This document shows positions 16,566 to 24,905 of a stretch of DNA of 33,472 nucleotides, piece after piece. Origin of the DNA: a virus; the IMG/VR virus record IMGVR_UViG_3300009163_000106, positions 1-33,472 of that record; one strand, 5' to 3'. The notes beneath the pieces are model-generated. The model had not been told where the DNA came from and searched no databases. It saw only the letters and a list, made by a program, of their open reading frames with translations. A program made the translations under genes and the position numbers. Every line of letters starts with the position of its first letter. Within the stretch, counting starts at the first letter, position 1.

Positions 16566-16954
16566 TATTACTTAATCAGCAAAGTCTTAAAGATTGGGCT
16601 ATTGAACATAAAATGCCCGTTCCGCAAGATGCACATTATTTAGGTCAAGTATTAGATGGACAGATTAGGGCAGTAGTAGTTTATTGTGGTTTTTACGGCA
16701 AATCTTGCATGATTCATGTAGGGTCAGAAGGGCAGCATTGGGCAACTAAAGACTTTCTCAAAGAAGTTTTTAATTACCCGTTTAACACCTTGAAATTAAA
16801 GGTTATAATTGGCACAGTTGCAGGGAGTAACACAAAAGCCCTAAAACTAGACCGACACCTTGGTTTCAAAGATGTTGCTACTATCCCTGACGCACATGAC
16901 GATGGGGATTTGGTCATTTTAGAGATGCGCCCAGAATATTGTAAATGGGCATGA
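16562..16954 (+). CDS. GNAT-like acetyltransferase-fold phage protein
   Basis: A 130-residue protein. AVVVYCGFYGKSCMIHVGSE, LKVIIGTVAGSNTKALKLDR and HLGFKDVATIPD reproduce the beta4-alpha3-alpha4 core of GNAT enzymes, including an 'N-x-K-A-L' and 'H-LGF' pattern where the 'LGF' precedes the last strands. Similar proteins sit in podoviral structural operons; T7 gp13 is one example. Whether acetyl-CoA is bound is uncertain. The start is TTG at 16562, which overlaps the previous stop (TTGA) and has a strong GGAGG at 16551-16555; no ATG follows until residue 18. Confidence 0.7.
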   Translation: MILLNQQSLKDWAIEHKMPVPQDAHYLGQVLDGQIRAVVVYCGFYGKSCMIHVGSEGQHWATKDFLKEVFNYPFNTLKLKVIIGTVAGSNTKALKLDRHLGFKDVATIPDAHDDGDLVILEMRPEYCKWA

Positions 16955-16964
16955 GGAGATAGTA

Positions 16965-17780
16965 ATGGGTGCAGGTTCAACATTTACGCAAGGTGCTAAT
17001 CCTAATACGGTTAATCCGTATGGCGGAACTACTAGTCCTTATTTTGGCGCTGCACAAGCCCAAACTTTAGGCAATCTTGCTGGCGCACAACAAGCAGTTC
17101 AAGCTAATCGTGTAAATCAAGTTACCCCTTACGGAAACCTTAATTACACCCAACAAACTGACCAATACGGCAATCCTACATGGACAGCCACACAGTCTTT
17201 AAGCCCAGAATTACAAGCCCTTACACAATCTTCATTACAAAATTTACAGTCTAGTCAAGCTAAACCTATGTATGGCATTAATCCTGGAGAAACATACAGC
17301 GATGCCATTATGCGTAGATTACAGCCACAAATGGCACAATCCGCAGAATCAAATACGGCTGCATTAGCTAATCAAGGTATTGTCCCTGGCACACAGGCTT
17401 ATAACAATGCTATGCGTACATTCCAACAAGGTCAAAACGATTTGCTGACAAGCGCACAAATTGGTGGCATGAATACAGGATTACAAGCACAACAGTTACA
17501 AGGTACACAAGCTGGACAAATTAAGTCTTTAGCTACGCCTAGCTTTATTAACGCACCTAGTCAAGCTGCCGTTTCAGGCCCTGATTACATGGGTGCTTTA
17601 GCTACTCAAACTAACGCTAATATTGCAGCGCAAAATGCTGCATTAGGTCAAGCTACAGCTAATACTGCTGGATTGTATGGTTTAGGCTCTGCTGGTATTT
17701 TAGGTCTTGCTGCTAACCCTGGATTAATTTCTAGCGCTGGCACAGGAATTAAAGATTTTTATAATTATTTAACTGCCTAA
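16965..17780 (+). CDS. Internal virion / ejection-type protein
   Basis: A 271-residue protein rich in Gln, Ala, Asn and Gly. The N-terminal half has VNQVTPYGNLNYTQQTDQYG, WTATQSLSPELQAL, and later GIVPGTQAYNNAMRTF. 'TPYGNLTW...LSPEQQ' followed by 'GI.PGS.AY' is a pattern I recognise from internal virion or injection proteins of podoviruses. The C-terminal end has a hydrophobic Gly/Ala segment (GLYGLGSAGILGLAANPGLI) that could insert into membrane. It is the first of four consecutive proteins of this kind. SD GAGGAG precedes it. Confidence 0.65.
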   Translation: MGAGSTFTQGANPNTVNPYGGTTSPYFGAAQAQTLGNLAGAQQAVQANRVNQVTPYGNLNYTQQTDQYGNPTWTATQSLSPELQALTQSSLQNLQSSQAKPMYGINPGETYSDAIMRRLQPQMAQSAESNTAALANQGIVPGTQAYNNAMRTFQQGQNDLLTSAQIGGMNTGLQAQQLQGTQAGQIKSLATPSFINAPSQAAVSGPDYMGALATQTNANIAAQNAALGQATANTAGLYGLGSAGILGLAANPGLISSAGTGIKDFYNYLTA

Positions 17781-17781
17781 T

Positions 17782-18579
17782 ATGTTTAAAAGCAAACATT
17801 CTGGTTGGACTTATGACTTAAAGCGCACACCCTTTGGTGGTGGCGGTGGTATTGGCAACGCTTTTGGATTAGGCGATGCTTTAGCTTCTATTGACCCAGG
17901 ACCTGCTATTGGTAGTGGTTTAGCTGAAGTAGATAAAGGCGTAAATCAAATACCTGGTGGTTGGTACACAGTAGGTGGTCTTGCTGCTGGTGGTACTGCA
18001 TTAGCTTTTGCCCCTGAGTTGGCTGCTGCTGCTGGCCTTGGAGAGGGTGCAACAATTTCTTCTGCTGCTGGTCAACAAGCATTTTTTGATGCTTTGGCAA
18101 GCGGGGCTACAAGCACAGAGGCTATTAGCGCTGGCGCTGCTGTTGATGCTGCTGCTGGTGGTGCTATTGGCGCAGGCACTAACGCTGCATTGCAAGGCCC
18201 TACTTATGGTGAATTAGGAATAACAGGCGTAGAAGGTGGCATGGCAGGCCCTACTTATGCTGAAATGGGCTACACAGGATTAAATAGTAATGAAGCTATT
18301 GCTGCTGCTGATGCTGCTTCTAAATCTAGATTACTTAGTGATGCACTTGGCAATGTTAAAGATGCAAGTAAATTATCAAATTTATTAAAACAAGGTGCTG
18401 GTTCTGGACTTACAAGTTCTTTAGGGAAATTAGCACAAGGCGCAAACCCACAAGGTCAAGAATTAGGCGCAGCAGTTCGTGGCAATCCAAATCCTTTTAC
18501 TTTTTCACCACAGCAACCTATTCAAGATGCTAAGCCATTAGATTTGGCTTCATTAGCTAATTTACTAAAGCAGGGATAA
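17782..18579 (+). CDS. Ala/Gly-rich internal virion protein
   Basis: A 265-residue protein. The N-terminal GGGGGIGNAFGLGDAL and IPGGWYTVGGLAAGGTALAF form a glycine-rich stretch with one hydrophobic segment at about residues 62-85. The middle is extremely Ala-rich (AISAGAAVDAAAGGAIGAG). Small repeats GPTYGELG and GPTYAEMGYTG lie near residues 138-165. The composition and the place between two other ejection-type genes suggest a protein stored in the capsid and injected with DNA. No enzymatic motif is visible. It begins 2 nt after the previous stop. Confidence 0.6.
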   Translation: MFKSKHSGWTYDLKRTPFGGGGGIGNAFGLGDALASIDPGPAIGSGLAEVDKGVNQIPGGWYTVGGLAAGGTALAFAPELAAAAGLGEGATISSAAGQQAFFDALASGATSTEAISAGAAVDAAAGGAIGAGTNAALQGPTYGELGITGVEGGMAGPTYAEMGYTGLNSNEAIAAADAASKSRLLSDALGNVKDASKLSNLLKQGAGSGLTSSLGKLAQGANPQGQELGAAVRGNPNPFTFSPQQPIQDAKPLDLASLANLLKQG

Positions 18580-18581
18580 TC

Positions 18582-19751
18582 ATGGCAGATATAACAACAG
18601 ACCAACAATTTTTAGGGCAAGACCCTGAAGTATTAGGTTTACAGCGTCAAAGGGCGTTAGCTAACCTATTGACAGGACAGGCTTTTAATCAACCACAAGG
18701 TCAAATGATTAGTGGTCATTATGTTCGCCCATCTGCATTACAACAAGCATTGCCTATGATTAATGCTGCTATTGGTGGCTTAACTAATGCTAATTTAGAC
18801 ACAAAACAAACTGAATTGGCTGCTGCTTTGCGTGGACAAAAAGCTGAAGCGTATACAAAATTCCAAGAATTAATGTCTAATCCTGCAACTCGTGGCGATG
18901 CCATGAAATATGCTGCCGGAAATCAATATTTGCAACCATTAGCCCAAGAGTTAATGAAAGGCATGAAATTAGGAGAAGGCGAAAAATTTGTAATGCCTAA
19001 TCTTGGTGGTGGTGCGCCTGTTGAATTGGCTACTGGTGGTGCTAAATATCGTGCCCCAATTCAAATTGATACAGGCACAATGATTGAACTCCGTGACCCA
19101 TTAGACCCAACTAAAGTATTGCAAAGACTTCCTAAGTCACAAATGCCAACTGCCGGTCAAGTATTAGAAACAGAAAATGGCCCTATGCTTGTAAACACTC
19201 GTACAGGTCAAGCAACCCCAGTTATGGCTGGTGGACAACCTGTTGTTGGTGGAAAGCCTTTGACTGAAACTCAAGGTAATGCTACTGCTTTTGGTATTCG
19301 CATGAAAGAATCAAATAACATTATTAATGATTTAGAGAAAAAAGGCGTAACTAATACTGGAGTTGTTAGGTCTACCATAGGTGGAATTGCAGGAATGACC
19401 CCTTTTATTGGTGAAAAATTGCAACAAGGTGTTCAATCAAGTATGAATGTGTTGCCAGGCGCATTGGGTGGCCCAAGTTCAGAACAACAACAAGTAGATG
19501 CTGCCCGTAAAAACTTTATTACTGCTGTATTGCGTAAAGAATCTGGCGCAGCAATTAGTCCTACTGAATTTTATACAGAAGCACAAAAATATTTTCCACA
19601 ACCTGGCGATTCAAATGAGGTTATGGCACAAAAACGCAATGCTAGAGATACCGCTATTCGTGCTATGGAAATTCAAGCAGGCCCAGGTAAACGCCAAATT
19701 GAACAAGCAAATGCGCCTAAAAAAGTGGTTAACTTTAATGATTTGCCATAA
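18582..19751 (+). CDS. DNA ejection / transfer-type internal protein
   Basis: A 389-residue protein. The C-terminal part, LTETQGNATAFGIRMKESNN, then AARKNFITAVLRKESGAAIS and YFPQPGDSNEVMAQKR, matches a conserved domain of podoviral DNA-transfer or ejection proteins. The first half is Gln/Ala-rich with helices (QKAEAYTKFQELMSNPATRG). It would leave the capsid ahead of the DNA and help form the trans-envelope channel. SD CAGGGATAATC precedes the ATG. It is followed by the larger ejection protein after 9 nt. Confidence 0.7.
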   Translation: MADITTDQQFLGQDPEVLGLQRQRALANLLTGQAFNQPQGQMISGHYVRPSALQQALPMINAAIGGLTNANLDTKQTELAAALRGQKAEAYTKFQELMSNPATRGDAMKYAAGNQYLQPLAQELMKGMKLGEGEKFVMPNLGGGAPVELATGGAKYRAPIQIDTGTMIELRDPLDPTKVLQRLPKSQMPTAGQVLETENGPMLVNTRTGQATPVMAGGQPVVGGKPLTETQGNATAFGIRMKESNNIINDLEKKGVTNTGVVRSTIGGIAGMTPFIGEKLQQGVQSSMNVLPGALGGPSSEQQQVDAARKNFITAVLRKESGAAISPTEFYTEAQKYFPQPGDSNEVMAQKRNARDTAIRAMEIQAGPGKRQIEQANAPKKVVNFNDLP

Positions 19752-19760
19752 GGATAAGAC

Positions 19761-21611
19761 ATGGATGTTTTAATGCCAGATGGCACTCTTGTAAAAGATG
19801 TCCCAGAAGGAACAACCAAAGCACAATTAGAAGCTAAATTAGCTGGTTCTGTTGCGCCTAAAACAACGCCAATTACTTCTGATGTGCCATTGGTAGCTAG
19901 TCAGATGCCTAAACAAGTGCCTGTTGCAGAACCTAAAACTACAATGGCTGACAAGTTAAAAGCGCTTTATGAAGTGCCTGCAACTATTGGTAGTGCAATG
20001 GTTTCTCAGCCTGCATCAATGATTTATGGTCTTGGCAGAGGTGCTGTACAAGATATTAGCCAAGGTAGAATGCCTACTGCTGAATCTAGGGATATTAACT
20101 ACAGACAAGCTAGAGAAGCTACTCAATTCCAACCTACTTCACCTGCGTCTGTAGGTGCTTTAGAGTCTATTGGTGGTGCTTTACAAGAAGCAAGAATACC
20201 TCCTTATCTTGGCAACATTGGCATGATTCCATCTGCTATGCAAAGCGCTGGTGCAGTTAGACCAATGGTTAATCAAGCCATTCAAAATATTACTCCTGAA
20301 GTAAGAACAATGGCACAAGCGTTACGCAAAGAAGCCCCTACAATGGCTGGCGTAGGTGCAGCAGAAGTTCCTGAAGCAGTTGTAAGGGCGCAAATGGCGC
20401 AGCAATTAAGAGTTCCTGTAGAGTTAAGCAAGGGTCAAGCAATGCGTGATTTAGGTCAGCAAAAGTTTGAAATTGAAACTCCTAAAAATTTCCCAGAATT
20501 AGGTAAACCTTTGATAGAAGCCCAAGCCAAGCGCAATGACGCTATCTTGCAAAACTTTGATGCTTTTGTAGATGCCACCGGCAAAGAAACCTATGGTTTG
20601 CGTGAAACTGGTCGAGTAGTAGATAAAGCGTTGGTAAATTCTGCAAACAAAGCTAAAGCAGACATTAATAAAGCATATATTGCAGCTAAAGAAGCTGGTG
20701 AAACTCAGCAACCAGTATCTTATGCCCCATTAAAGGCTTATATTGATGAACAGACTCCTACTGTTAAGCGTAAATTAGCCCCAATTATTAGCGCAGTTGA
20801 AGAAGAAATAGCTAAAAATGACCCTAAAAACAAAACAGGTCAAATTTCTATTAATAATTTAGAAGATATTTACCAGTTTATTAATAAAAACTACGAACCT
20901 GGCACAGTAGGCGAAGGTCATGCTAAAACCATGAAAAACCTTATCAATCAAATGACTGAGGGTCAAGGTGGTGAGTTGTACCAAGAGGCACGCAAGTTGC
21001 GTACAAAGTATGGTCGTGAGTTTGAGAATGTAGGCTATGTAGATAAGTTGTTACGCACTAAGCCCGGCACTACCGATAGGTCAGTAGCATTTGAAGATGT
21101 ATTTGACCATAGCATTTTAAATGGTTCTTTAGACGATGTTCGTGCTATTGGCATGACTTTAAAGAAATCAGGCCCAGAAGGACAACAGGCTTGGAAAGAA
21201 TTACAAGGTCAAACTGTTGAATATATTAAGAAAAAAGCTACAAATACCACAGATAAAGATATTTACGGCAATCCTGTAGTAATGCCTAGACAACTTAAAA
21301 CTGTAGTAGACACGCTAGACCAAGACGGAAAATTAGATTATGTATTTGGTAAAACAGGCGCACAGGAAATTCGTGATTTGGCTGCCGTTACTGAAACAGT
21401 AAATGCTCCATTAAAAGGTGCTGCAAACTACTCTAATACTTCTAGTGCAATTATCACCGCACTTGATAAAATAGGGGGTATTCGTATACCTGGCGTTAGT
21501 AATATAGCCGGATATGCTGCCAAAAAAGGCAAAGAAAGCGCTTTAAACAAGCAAATACAAGAGTCAATTAATTACAATCCTATGGCAGAAGCATTGAGGA
21601 AAACAAAATGA
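19761..21611 (+). CDS. Large internal virion / ejection protein
   Basis: A 616-residue, mostly helical protein. It opens with LMPDGTLVKDVPEGTTKAQL, a short beta-turn motif that heads many phage and host internal proteins ('MPDGTVIEGVPEGTTK'). It then has hydrophobic Ala/Gly/Pro segments (residues ~70-170) and long charged helices (INKAYIAAKEAGETQQ, LYQEARKLRTKYGREFENVG). No lysozyme or transglycosylase motif is seen. As the last and largest of four ejection-type proteins it probably forms part of the DNA-delivery conduit. The stop overlaps the second fibre set (ATGA). Confidence 0.65.
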   Translation: MDVLMPDGTLVKDVPEGTTKAQLEAKLAGSVAPKTTPITSDVPLVASQMPKQVPVAEPKTTMADKLKALYEVPATIGSAMVSQPASMIYGLGRGAVQDISQGRMPTAESRDINYRQAREATQFQPTSPASVGALESIGGALQEARIPPYLGNIGMIPSAMQSAGAVRPMVNQAIQNITPEVRTMAQALRKEAPTMAGVGAAEVPEAVVRAQMAQQLRVPVELSKGQAMRDLGQQKFEIETPKNFPELGKPLIEAQAKRNDAILQNFDAFVDATGKETYGLRETGRVVDKALVNSANKAKADINKAYIAAKEAGETQQPVSYAPLKAYIDEQTPTVKRKLAPIISAVEEEIAKNDPKNKTGQISINNLEDIYQFINKNYEPGTVGEGHAKTMKNLINQMTEGQGGELYQEARKLRTKYGREFENVGYVDKLLRTKPGTTDRSVAFEDVFDHSILNGSLDDVRAIGMTLKKSGPEGQQAWKELQGQTVEYIKKKATNTTDKDIYGNPVVMPRQLKTVVDTLDQDGKLDYVFGKTGAQEIRDLAAVTETVNAPLKGAANYSNTSSAIITALDKIGGIRIPGVSNIAGYAAKKGKESALNKQIQESINYNPMAEALRKTK

Positions 21612-21847
21612 GTAGAAACGGTAGCGGTACATACAACCTTCCTGCGGGTAATCCCGTAGTAACAGGCACAACTATTACAAGTAGTTGGGCTAATACTACT
21701 ATGCAAAACATAGCTGACGGACTTACTCAATCAGTAGCTTCAGATGGTCAAACACCTATGTCTGGCGCTTTAAACATGGCAACAAACGATATTAATAATG
21801 TTGGTACACTAACAGCCTTAACAGGCATATTTGGCGGGACATACTAA
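21608..21847 (+). CDS. Short tail-fibre N-terminal-type protein
   Basis: A 79-residue protein. MSRNGSGTYNLPAGNPVVTG, then TSSWANTTMQNIADGLTQSV and DGQTPMSGALNMATNDINNV, is the standard N-terminal sequence of many podoviral tail fibres that continue into long shafts. Here it stops after 79 residues and a second fibre-type gene starts immediately. It may be an independent small tail subunit, or the split remains of a longer fibre. GAGGAAAA before the ATG and the ATGA overlap support the start. Confidence 0.75.
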   Translation: MSRNGSGTYNLPAGNPVVTGTTITSSWANTTMQNIADGLTQSVASDGQTPMSGALNMATNDINNVGTLTALTGIFGGTY

Positions 21848-21848
21848 A

Positions 21849-22595
21849 ATGGCACAGACAGGATTTACACCCATATCGAATTACTATTCAGCTACGGCTA
21901 CTAATGTACCTACGGCAGGTAATCTAGTTGCTGGCGAACTTGCTATTAATACTGCTGACGGCAAATTGTTTTATAAAGATTCCTCTGGCGTAGTGCAAAC
22001 TATAGCTTCTAAAGCAGGAAATGTAAATGTTTCTTCATTTAGCGGTGGCTCAACTGGTTTAACCCCAAATACAGCTACTACAGGAGTGGTTACTCTTGCT
22101 GGCACTCTTGCAGTTGCCAATGGAGGAACAGGATTAACTTCAACTCCTGCTAATGGCTCTTTAGATATTGGTAATGGCACAGGATTTACTAGAACAACTT
22201 TAACTGCTGGTACAGGAATATCTGTTACCAATGCTTCAGGCTCTATTACGATTGCCAATACTTCATCTGTAAATTCTAATCAATTAGCTAAAGCATGGGT
22301 AAGTTTTGCTGGTTCTACTGGAACAATATCTTCATCTTATAATGTTTCTTCTGTAACTAGAGTTTCAACAGGAATATATTTAATTAGTTTTACAAGTGCT
22401 TTGGCTAATGCTAATTACGCATATACAGCAACAGTTAGTCGTGGTTCTTCTTGGGCATTAGTAAGTGCTAATACAACTTCAGGTGCGGCATCTTTAGCAC
22501 CAACAACCGCAGCATTTAGCATAGCAACTCCTTTATATGATTCAAGTGCTTATACTGACCCAACCTATGTATATGCTGTAGTGTTTAGTTCATAA
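21849..22595 (+). CDS. Second tail fibre / receptor-binding protein
   Basis: A 248-residue protein. The N-terminal MAQTGFTPISNYYSATATNV then LVAGELAINTADGKLFYKDS is a typical phage fibre opening. A linker almost identical to one in the first fibre follows (GGSTGLTPNTATTGVVTLAG). The last ~100 residues (AKAWVSFAGSTGTISSSYNV, YAYTATVSRGSSWAL) form a beta-rich tip resembling fibre head domains. The ATG at 21849 lies one base after the previous stop; an in-frame TTG at 21831 is less likely. This set is the second receptor-binding candidate in the genome. Confidence 0.8.
   Translation: MAQTGFTPISNYYSATATNVPTAGNLVAGELAINTADGKLFYKDSSGVVQTIASKAGNVNVSSFSGGSTGLTPNTATTGVVTLAGTLAVANGGTGLTSTPANGSLDIGNGTGFTRTTLTAGTGISVTNASGSITIANTSSVNSNQLAKAWVSFAGSTGTISSSYNVSSVTRVSTGIYLISFTSALANANYAYTATVSRGSSWALVSANTTSGAASLAPTTAAFSIATPLYDSSAYTDPTYVYAVVFSS
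22033..22137 (+). repeat. Fibre linker module, copy 2
   Basis: Encodes SSFSGGSTGLTPNTATTGVV then TLAGTLAVANGGTG, matching the segment at 7069-7176 in the first fibre gene. Confidence 0.8.
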
Positions 22596-22604
22596 GGATA
22601 AATC

Positions 22605-22928
22605 ATGTCAAAAGTAATTATTTATACAAATTCTAATGGTGGTGTATCTATTACCATTCCTACTGGCGAATTGTCAATTCAAGAAGTATTAACAAAAGAT
22701 TGCCCAGAAGGTGCAATTATTGTTGATGAATCAGAATTACCACAAGGTGATGATGCCAATTATTTTGATGCTTGGGTATTAAACAATGGTGTTGTAACTG
22801 TTGATTCTAATAAAAAATTAAATATTATTAATAAAAAACAATCTGCTATTGATACAAAGGCTTCTGCACTAGCAAAACTAACCGCATTAGGTTTAACCCA
22901 AGATGAAATAAAAGCGTTGGTAGGATAA
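22605..22928 (+). CDS. Fibre-associated small protein (tail-fibre-assembly-like)
   Basis: A 107-residue protein with IIYTNSNGGVSITIPTGELS, then YFDAWVLNNGVVTVD, and a C-terminal helix (KASALAKLTALGLTQDEIKA). The 'FFDAW.L.NG.V..D..KA' pattern is shared with small phage proteins located behind fibre genes, some described as fibre assembly or structural proteins. The C-terminal helical hairpin (ALAKLTALGLTQDEIKALVG) is common in these. AAGGA precedes the ATG at normal distance. Function is inferred from position. Confidence 0.6.
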   Translation: MSKVIIYTNSNGGVSITIPTGELSIQEVLTKDCPEGAIIVDESELPQGDDANYFDAWVLNNGVVTVDSNKKLNIINKKQSAIDTKASALAKLTALGLTQDEIKALVG

Positions 22929-22929
22929 T

Positions 22930-23070
22930 ATGAATTTTACATTTACCTGGATATTGGATAAGTTTGGTTTACAGCCAAAGATTACCTTTACTGAAGCACC
23001 AAAGCCTGTTGTTAAAAAACCTGCCGCCAAAAAACCAGCACCTAAGAAAACTGTACGAAAGAAAACATAA
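22930..23070 (+). CDS. Small Lys/Pro/Ala-tailed protein
   Basis: A 46-residue protein: a short hydrophobic start (MNFTFTWILDKFGLQPKITF) followed by a low-complexity basic tail of KKPAAKKPAPKK type. It begins one base after the preceding stop, and its own stop overlaps the next ATG (TAATG), so it is embedded in a chain of coupled genes, which is the main evidence that it is real. KPAAKK tails resemble those of histone-like proteins and would bind nucleic acid or acidic surfaces. No function can be assigned. Confidence 0.6.
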   Translation: MNFTFTWILDKFGLQPKITFTEAPKPVVKKPAAKKPAPKKTVRKKT

Positions 23071-23252
23071 TGCCTAGCCTAACCGACAAAGAAATAGAAG
23101 ATATTGTTGAGAAAGTAACTGAAAGAGTTATTGAGAATGTCTACACCTCTGTCGGTAGGTCTGTAGTTACTAAATTCTTTTGGTTTATAGGTGTTGCAGC
23201 AATAGGCGTTGTAACTTATTTAGCTGGCGTAGGCCATATAAAGGTGGGCTAA
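23070..23252 (+). CDS. Small single-span membrane protein of the lysis region
   Basis: A 60-residue protein. The N-terminal half is a charged helix (LTDKEIEDIVEKVTERVIEN). The C-terminal half has one membrane span (FFWFIGVAAIGVVTYLAGVG, residues ~37-56). It sits at the start of the lysis cassette, ahead of another membrane protein, a holin and an endolysin. It may be a second holin or antiholin, but a single span does not prove it. The start overlaps the upstream stop as TAATG. Confidence 0.65.
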   Translation: MPSLTDKEIEDIVEKVTERVIENVYTSVGRSVVTKFFWFIGVAAIGVVTYLAGVGHIKVG

Positions 23253-23256
23253 CAAT

Positions 23257-23706
23257 GTGGACTACGGAATATCAGAAGGCATTAAAGGACTTTCAAACAG
23301 TCTTGACGCAAGCAGAGATGCAAGTAAAAGCCTATCTAAGTCTATTGAAAACATACAGCAAGATGGATTGGATGTCGCCCAAAAGCAAGCCAACGAAAGA
23401 CTCAGACTAAGGCGAGAAGCTGAAGTAAAGAAGGAACGGGCATTAATTAAGGCTTTAGACTCTTGGAAGCACAAAAAACAAATAAGTGACGAAGAAGCAA
23501 AGTTAAAGATTGATTTTGTAAAGAAGTACGGTGCTAAAGAGTGGGAAGCGGTGCTAAAGATAAAGTTAGATATAGAAAATATGCAACGCAAAGACAATGA
23601 AGAATTCCAGCATGATTTAAAAGCAGTTAGACGGGTTCAAGTATGGTGTTTTGTTGCTGCATTAATTGTTACTTTGTGGCTTAAATTTGTTTTAGGAGCT
23701 TTTTAA
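23257..23706 (+). CDS. Coiled-coil protein with C-terminal membrane anchor, lysis region
   Basis: A 149-residue protein. MDYGISEGIKGLSNSLDASR is followed by long charged helices (RLRLRREAEVKKERALIKA, KNEEFQHDLKAVRR-type) and one C-terminal span (VWCFVAALIVTLWLKFVLGA, residues ~128-147). The start is GTG at 23257, overlapping an ATG at 23255 that would open a different 51-codon frame. The GTG frame fills the whole interval and ends directly before the holin ATG. The C-terminal anchor does not fit a classical i-spanin, which is anchored N-terminally. Its role is unknown; a lysis regulator is possible. Confidence 0.65.
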   Translation: MDYGISEGIKGLSNSLDASRDASKSLSKSIENIQQDGLDVAQKQANERLRLRREAEVKKERALIKALDSWKHKKQISDEEAKLKIDFVKKYGAKEWEAVLKIKLDIENMQRKDNEEFQHDLKAVRRVQVWCFVAALIVTLWLKFVLGAF

Positions 23707-24105
23707 ATGTTTCCATTAGGCGCATTACTAGATATTGGCGGCAAGCTAATTGATAAATTCTTTCCTGACCCAGAACAAAAAGCTAAAGCACAGCTAGAAT
23801 TGTTGCAGATGCAGCAAAATGGCGAATTAGCGCAAATCAACGCTGATATTGCAGAACAACAAGAATTAACCAAGCGCCAACAAGCAGATATGGCTAGTGA
23901 TAGCTGGTTATCTAAAAACATTCGCCCATTGACTTTAATATTTATTTTAGTGTTTTATGTGGTATTTGCCATGATGAGTGCTGGTGGCATTGACACAAAT
24001 CAAAAATATGTAGAATTGCTAGGCCAATGGGGGATGCTAATTATGTCGTTTTATTTCGGCGGTCGTACCTTAGAAAAAATTATGGATATGAAGAATGGCA
24101 AGTAA
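23707..24105 (+). CDS. Holin (GTA-type 3TM superfamily)
   Basis: A 132-residue protein. It opens GALLDIGGKLIDKFFPDPEQ then KAKAQLELLQMQQ, and has a conserved SDSWLSKNIRPLTLIFILVF segment that enters the membrane at ~73-93. A second hydrophobic segment (WGMLIMSFYFGGRTLEK) follows. The 'GGKLIDR.FPDPAQK ... D.WLSK.IRP' pattern is that of the PF11351 holin family. It would accumulate in the inner membrane and open at a set time to release the endolysin. The endolysin gene overlaps its last 11 nt. Confidence 0.88.
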   Translation: MFPLGALLDIGGKLIDKFFPDPEQKAKAQLELLQMQQNGELAQINADIAEQQELTKRQQADMASDSWLSKNIRPLTLIFILVFYVVFAMMSAGGIDTNQKYVELLGQWGMLIMSFYFGGRTLEKIMDMKNGK

Positions 24106-24607
24106 TTTTCAAGAATGTTTAGATTTAGTATTAAAGTCTGAAGGTGGCTGGGTAAATCACAAAGATGACCCAGGCGGTGAAACAAATCTAGGGGTCACCA
24201 AGGCTGTTTGGGAGGAGTATGTAGGTCATCCTGTAAAGACCATGAAAGACCTCACCAAGGACGATGTAGCCCCTATGTACGAACTTAAATACTGGAGGCC
24301 TTGTTATTGTGAAGTATTACCTAGAGGACTCGATTTTGTTGTCTTTTCAATGGGTGTTAACGCAGGGCCAGGAAGAAGCGTTAAATTGCTTCAGCAGTCT
24401 ATTGGCTGCGTACCTGACGGAGTTATCGGCCCAAGAACAAGAGAACTTATTTCCGCCAGTAATAGTGCAAATCTTATCTCAAAATTCTCTGAAACTAGAA
24501 GGGAATACTACCGTTCATTAAAGACTTTTCCTATCTTTGGTCGGGGATGGCTCTCAAGGGTTGATAAAGAGGAACAAGAAGCCTTAGATATGACAAAGAA
24601 TGGCTAA
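24095..24607 (+). CDS. Endolysin, GH108 N-acetylmuramidase with C-terminal PG-binding domain
   Basis: A 170-residue protein. The N-terminal SEGGWVNHKDDPGGETNLGV with catalytic Glu16 is the GH108 signature, which cleaves the glycan strands of peptidoglycan. YWRPCYCEVLPRGLDFVVFS and VNAGPGRSVKLLQQ, followed by PDGVIGPRTRELI, fit the PG_binding_3 domain usually found behind it. No signal peptide is present, so release depends on the holin. It ends 1-4 nt into the convergent - strand gene, with no intergenic terminator between them. Confidence 0.93.
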   Translation: MASNFQECLDLVLKSEGGWVNHKDDPGGETNLGVTKAVWEEYVGHPVKTMKDLTKDDVAPMYELKYWRPCYCEVLPRGLDFVVFSMGVNAGPGRSVKLLQQSIGCVPDGVIGPRTRELISASNSANLISKFSETRREYYRSLKTFPIFGRGWLSRVDKEEQEALDMTKNG

Positions 24608-24810
24608 CGAATACGCATTACTTTAGCTTTTTTCATTACCATTTCGTATTCTTTTCTAGCATTGTCATCTAGTTTGCGTAGTGGTAATTCTTGGTAATAC
24701 TTCCATTTAGTTAAATACTCTGGCAATTCAGAAGGAGGAATCCAACCTGCTAGTTTCCATCGTACCGTTATGTCTGTACCTACAGGGGTATAAATGTAAT
24801 CGTTATCCAT
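24604..24810 (-). CDS. Conserved small phage protein
   Basis: A 68-residue protein, the last gene of the leftward operon. The centre (TDITVRWKLAGWIPPSELPE then YLTKWKYYQELPLRKLDD) is one I recognise as a conserved phage early-region protein of unknown function. The C-terminus is basic (MVMKKAKVMRIR). The ATG overlaps the stop of the upstream mini-gene (TAATG). The stop codon TAG overlaps the endolysin stop on the opposite strand. Confidence 0.65.
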   Translation of the reverse strand: MDNDYIYTPVGTDITVRWKLAGWIPPSELPEYLTKWKYYQELPLRKLDDNARKEYEMVMKKAKVMRIR

Positions 24811-24905
24811 TATTTATTTTCCATGTGAATTAAAACCACAATCACAATCATTATTGACCAAGCTATTATTCCGCTTAATGCCATAGCACTTATAAAAATA
24901 GTCAT
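24810..24905 (-). CDS. 31-residue single-span membrane peptide
   Basis: A short frame beginning MTIFISAMALSGIIAWSIMI, then VIVVLIHMENK: almost all one transmembrane helix with a tiny charged tail. Its ATG overlaps the upstream stop (ATGA at 24902-24905) and its stop overlaps the next ATG (TAATG). Coupling at both ends and perfect hydrophobicity make it likely to be real despite its size. Function unknown; short phage membrane peptides often act on host membrane proteins. Confidence 0.6.
   Translation of the reverse strand: MTIFISAMALSGIIAWSIMIVIVVLIHMENK

Noticed and set aside
18008-18217. A Leu-rich + frame within the Ala-rich internal protein gene
   Set aside because: It is a shifted reading of GCT/GCA-rich codons and has no start signal.
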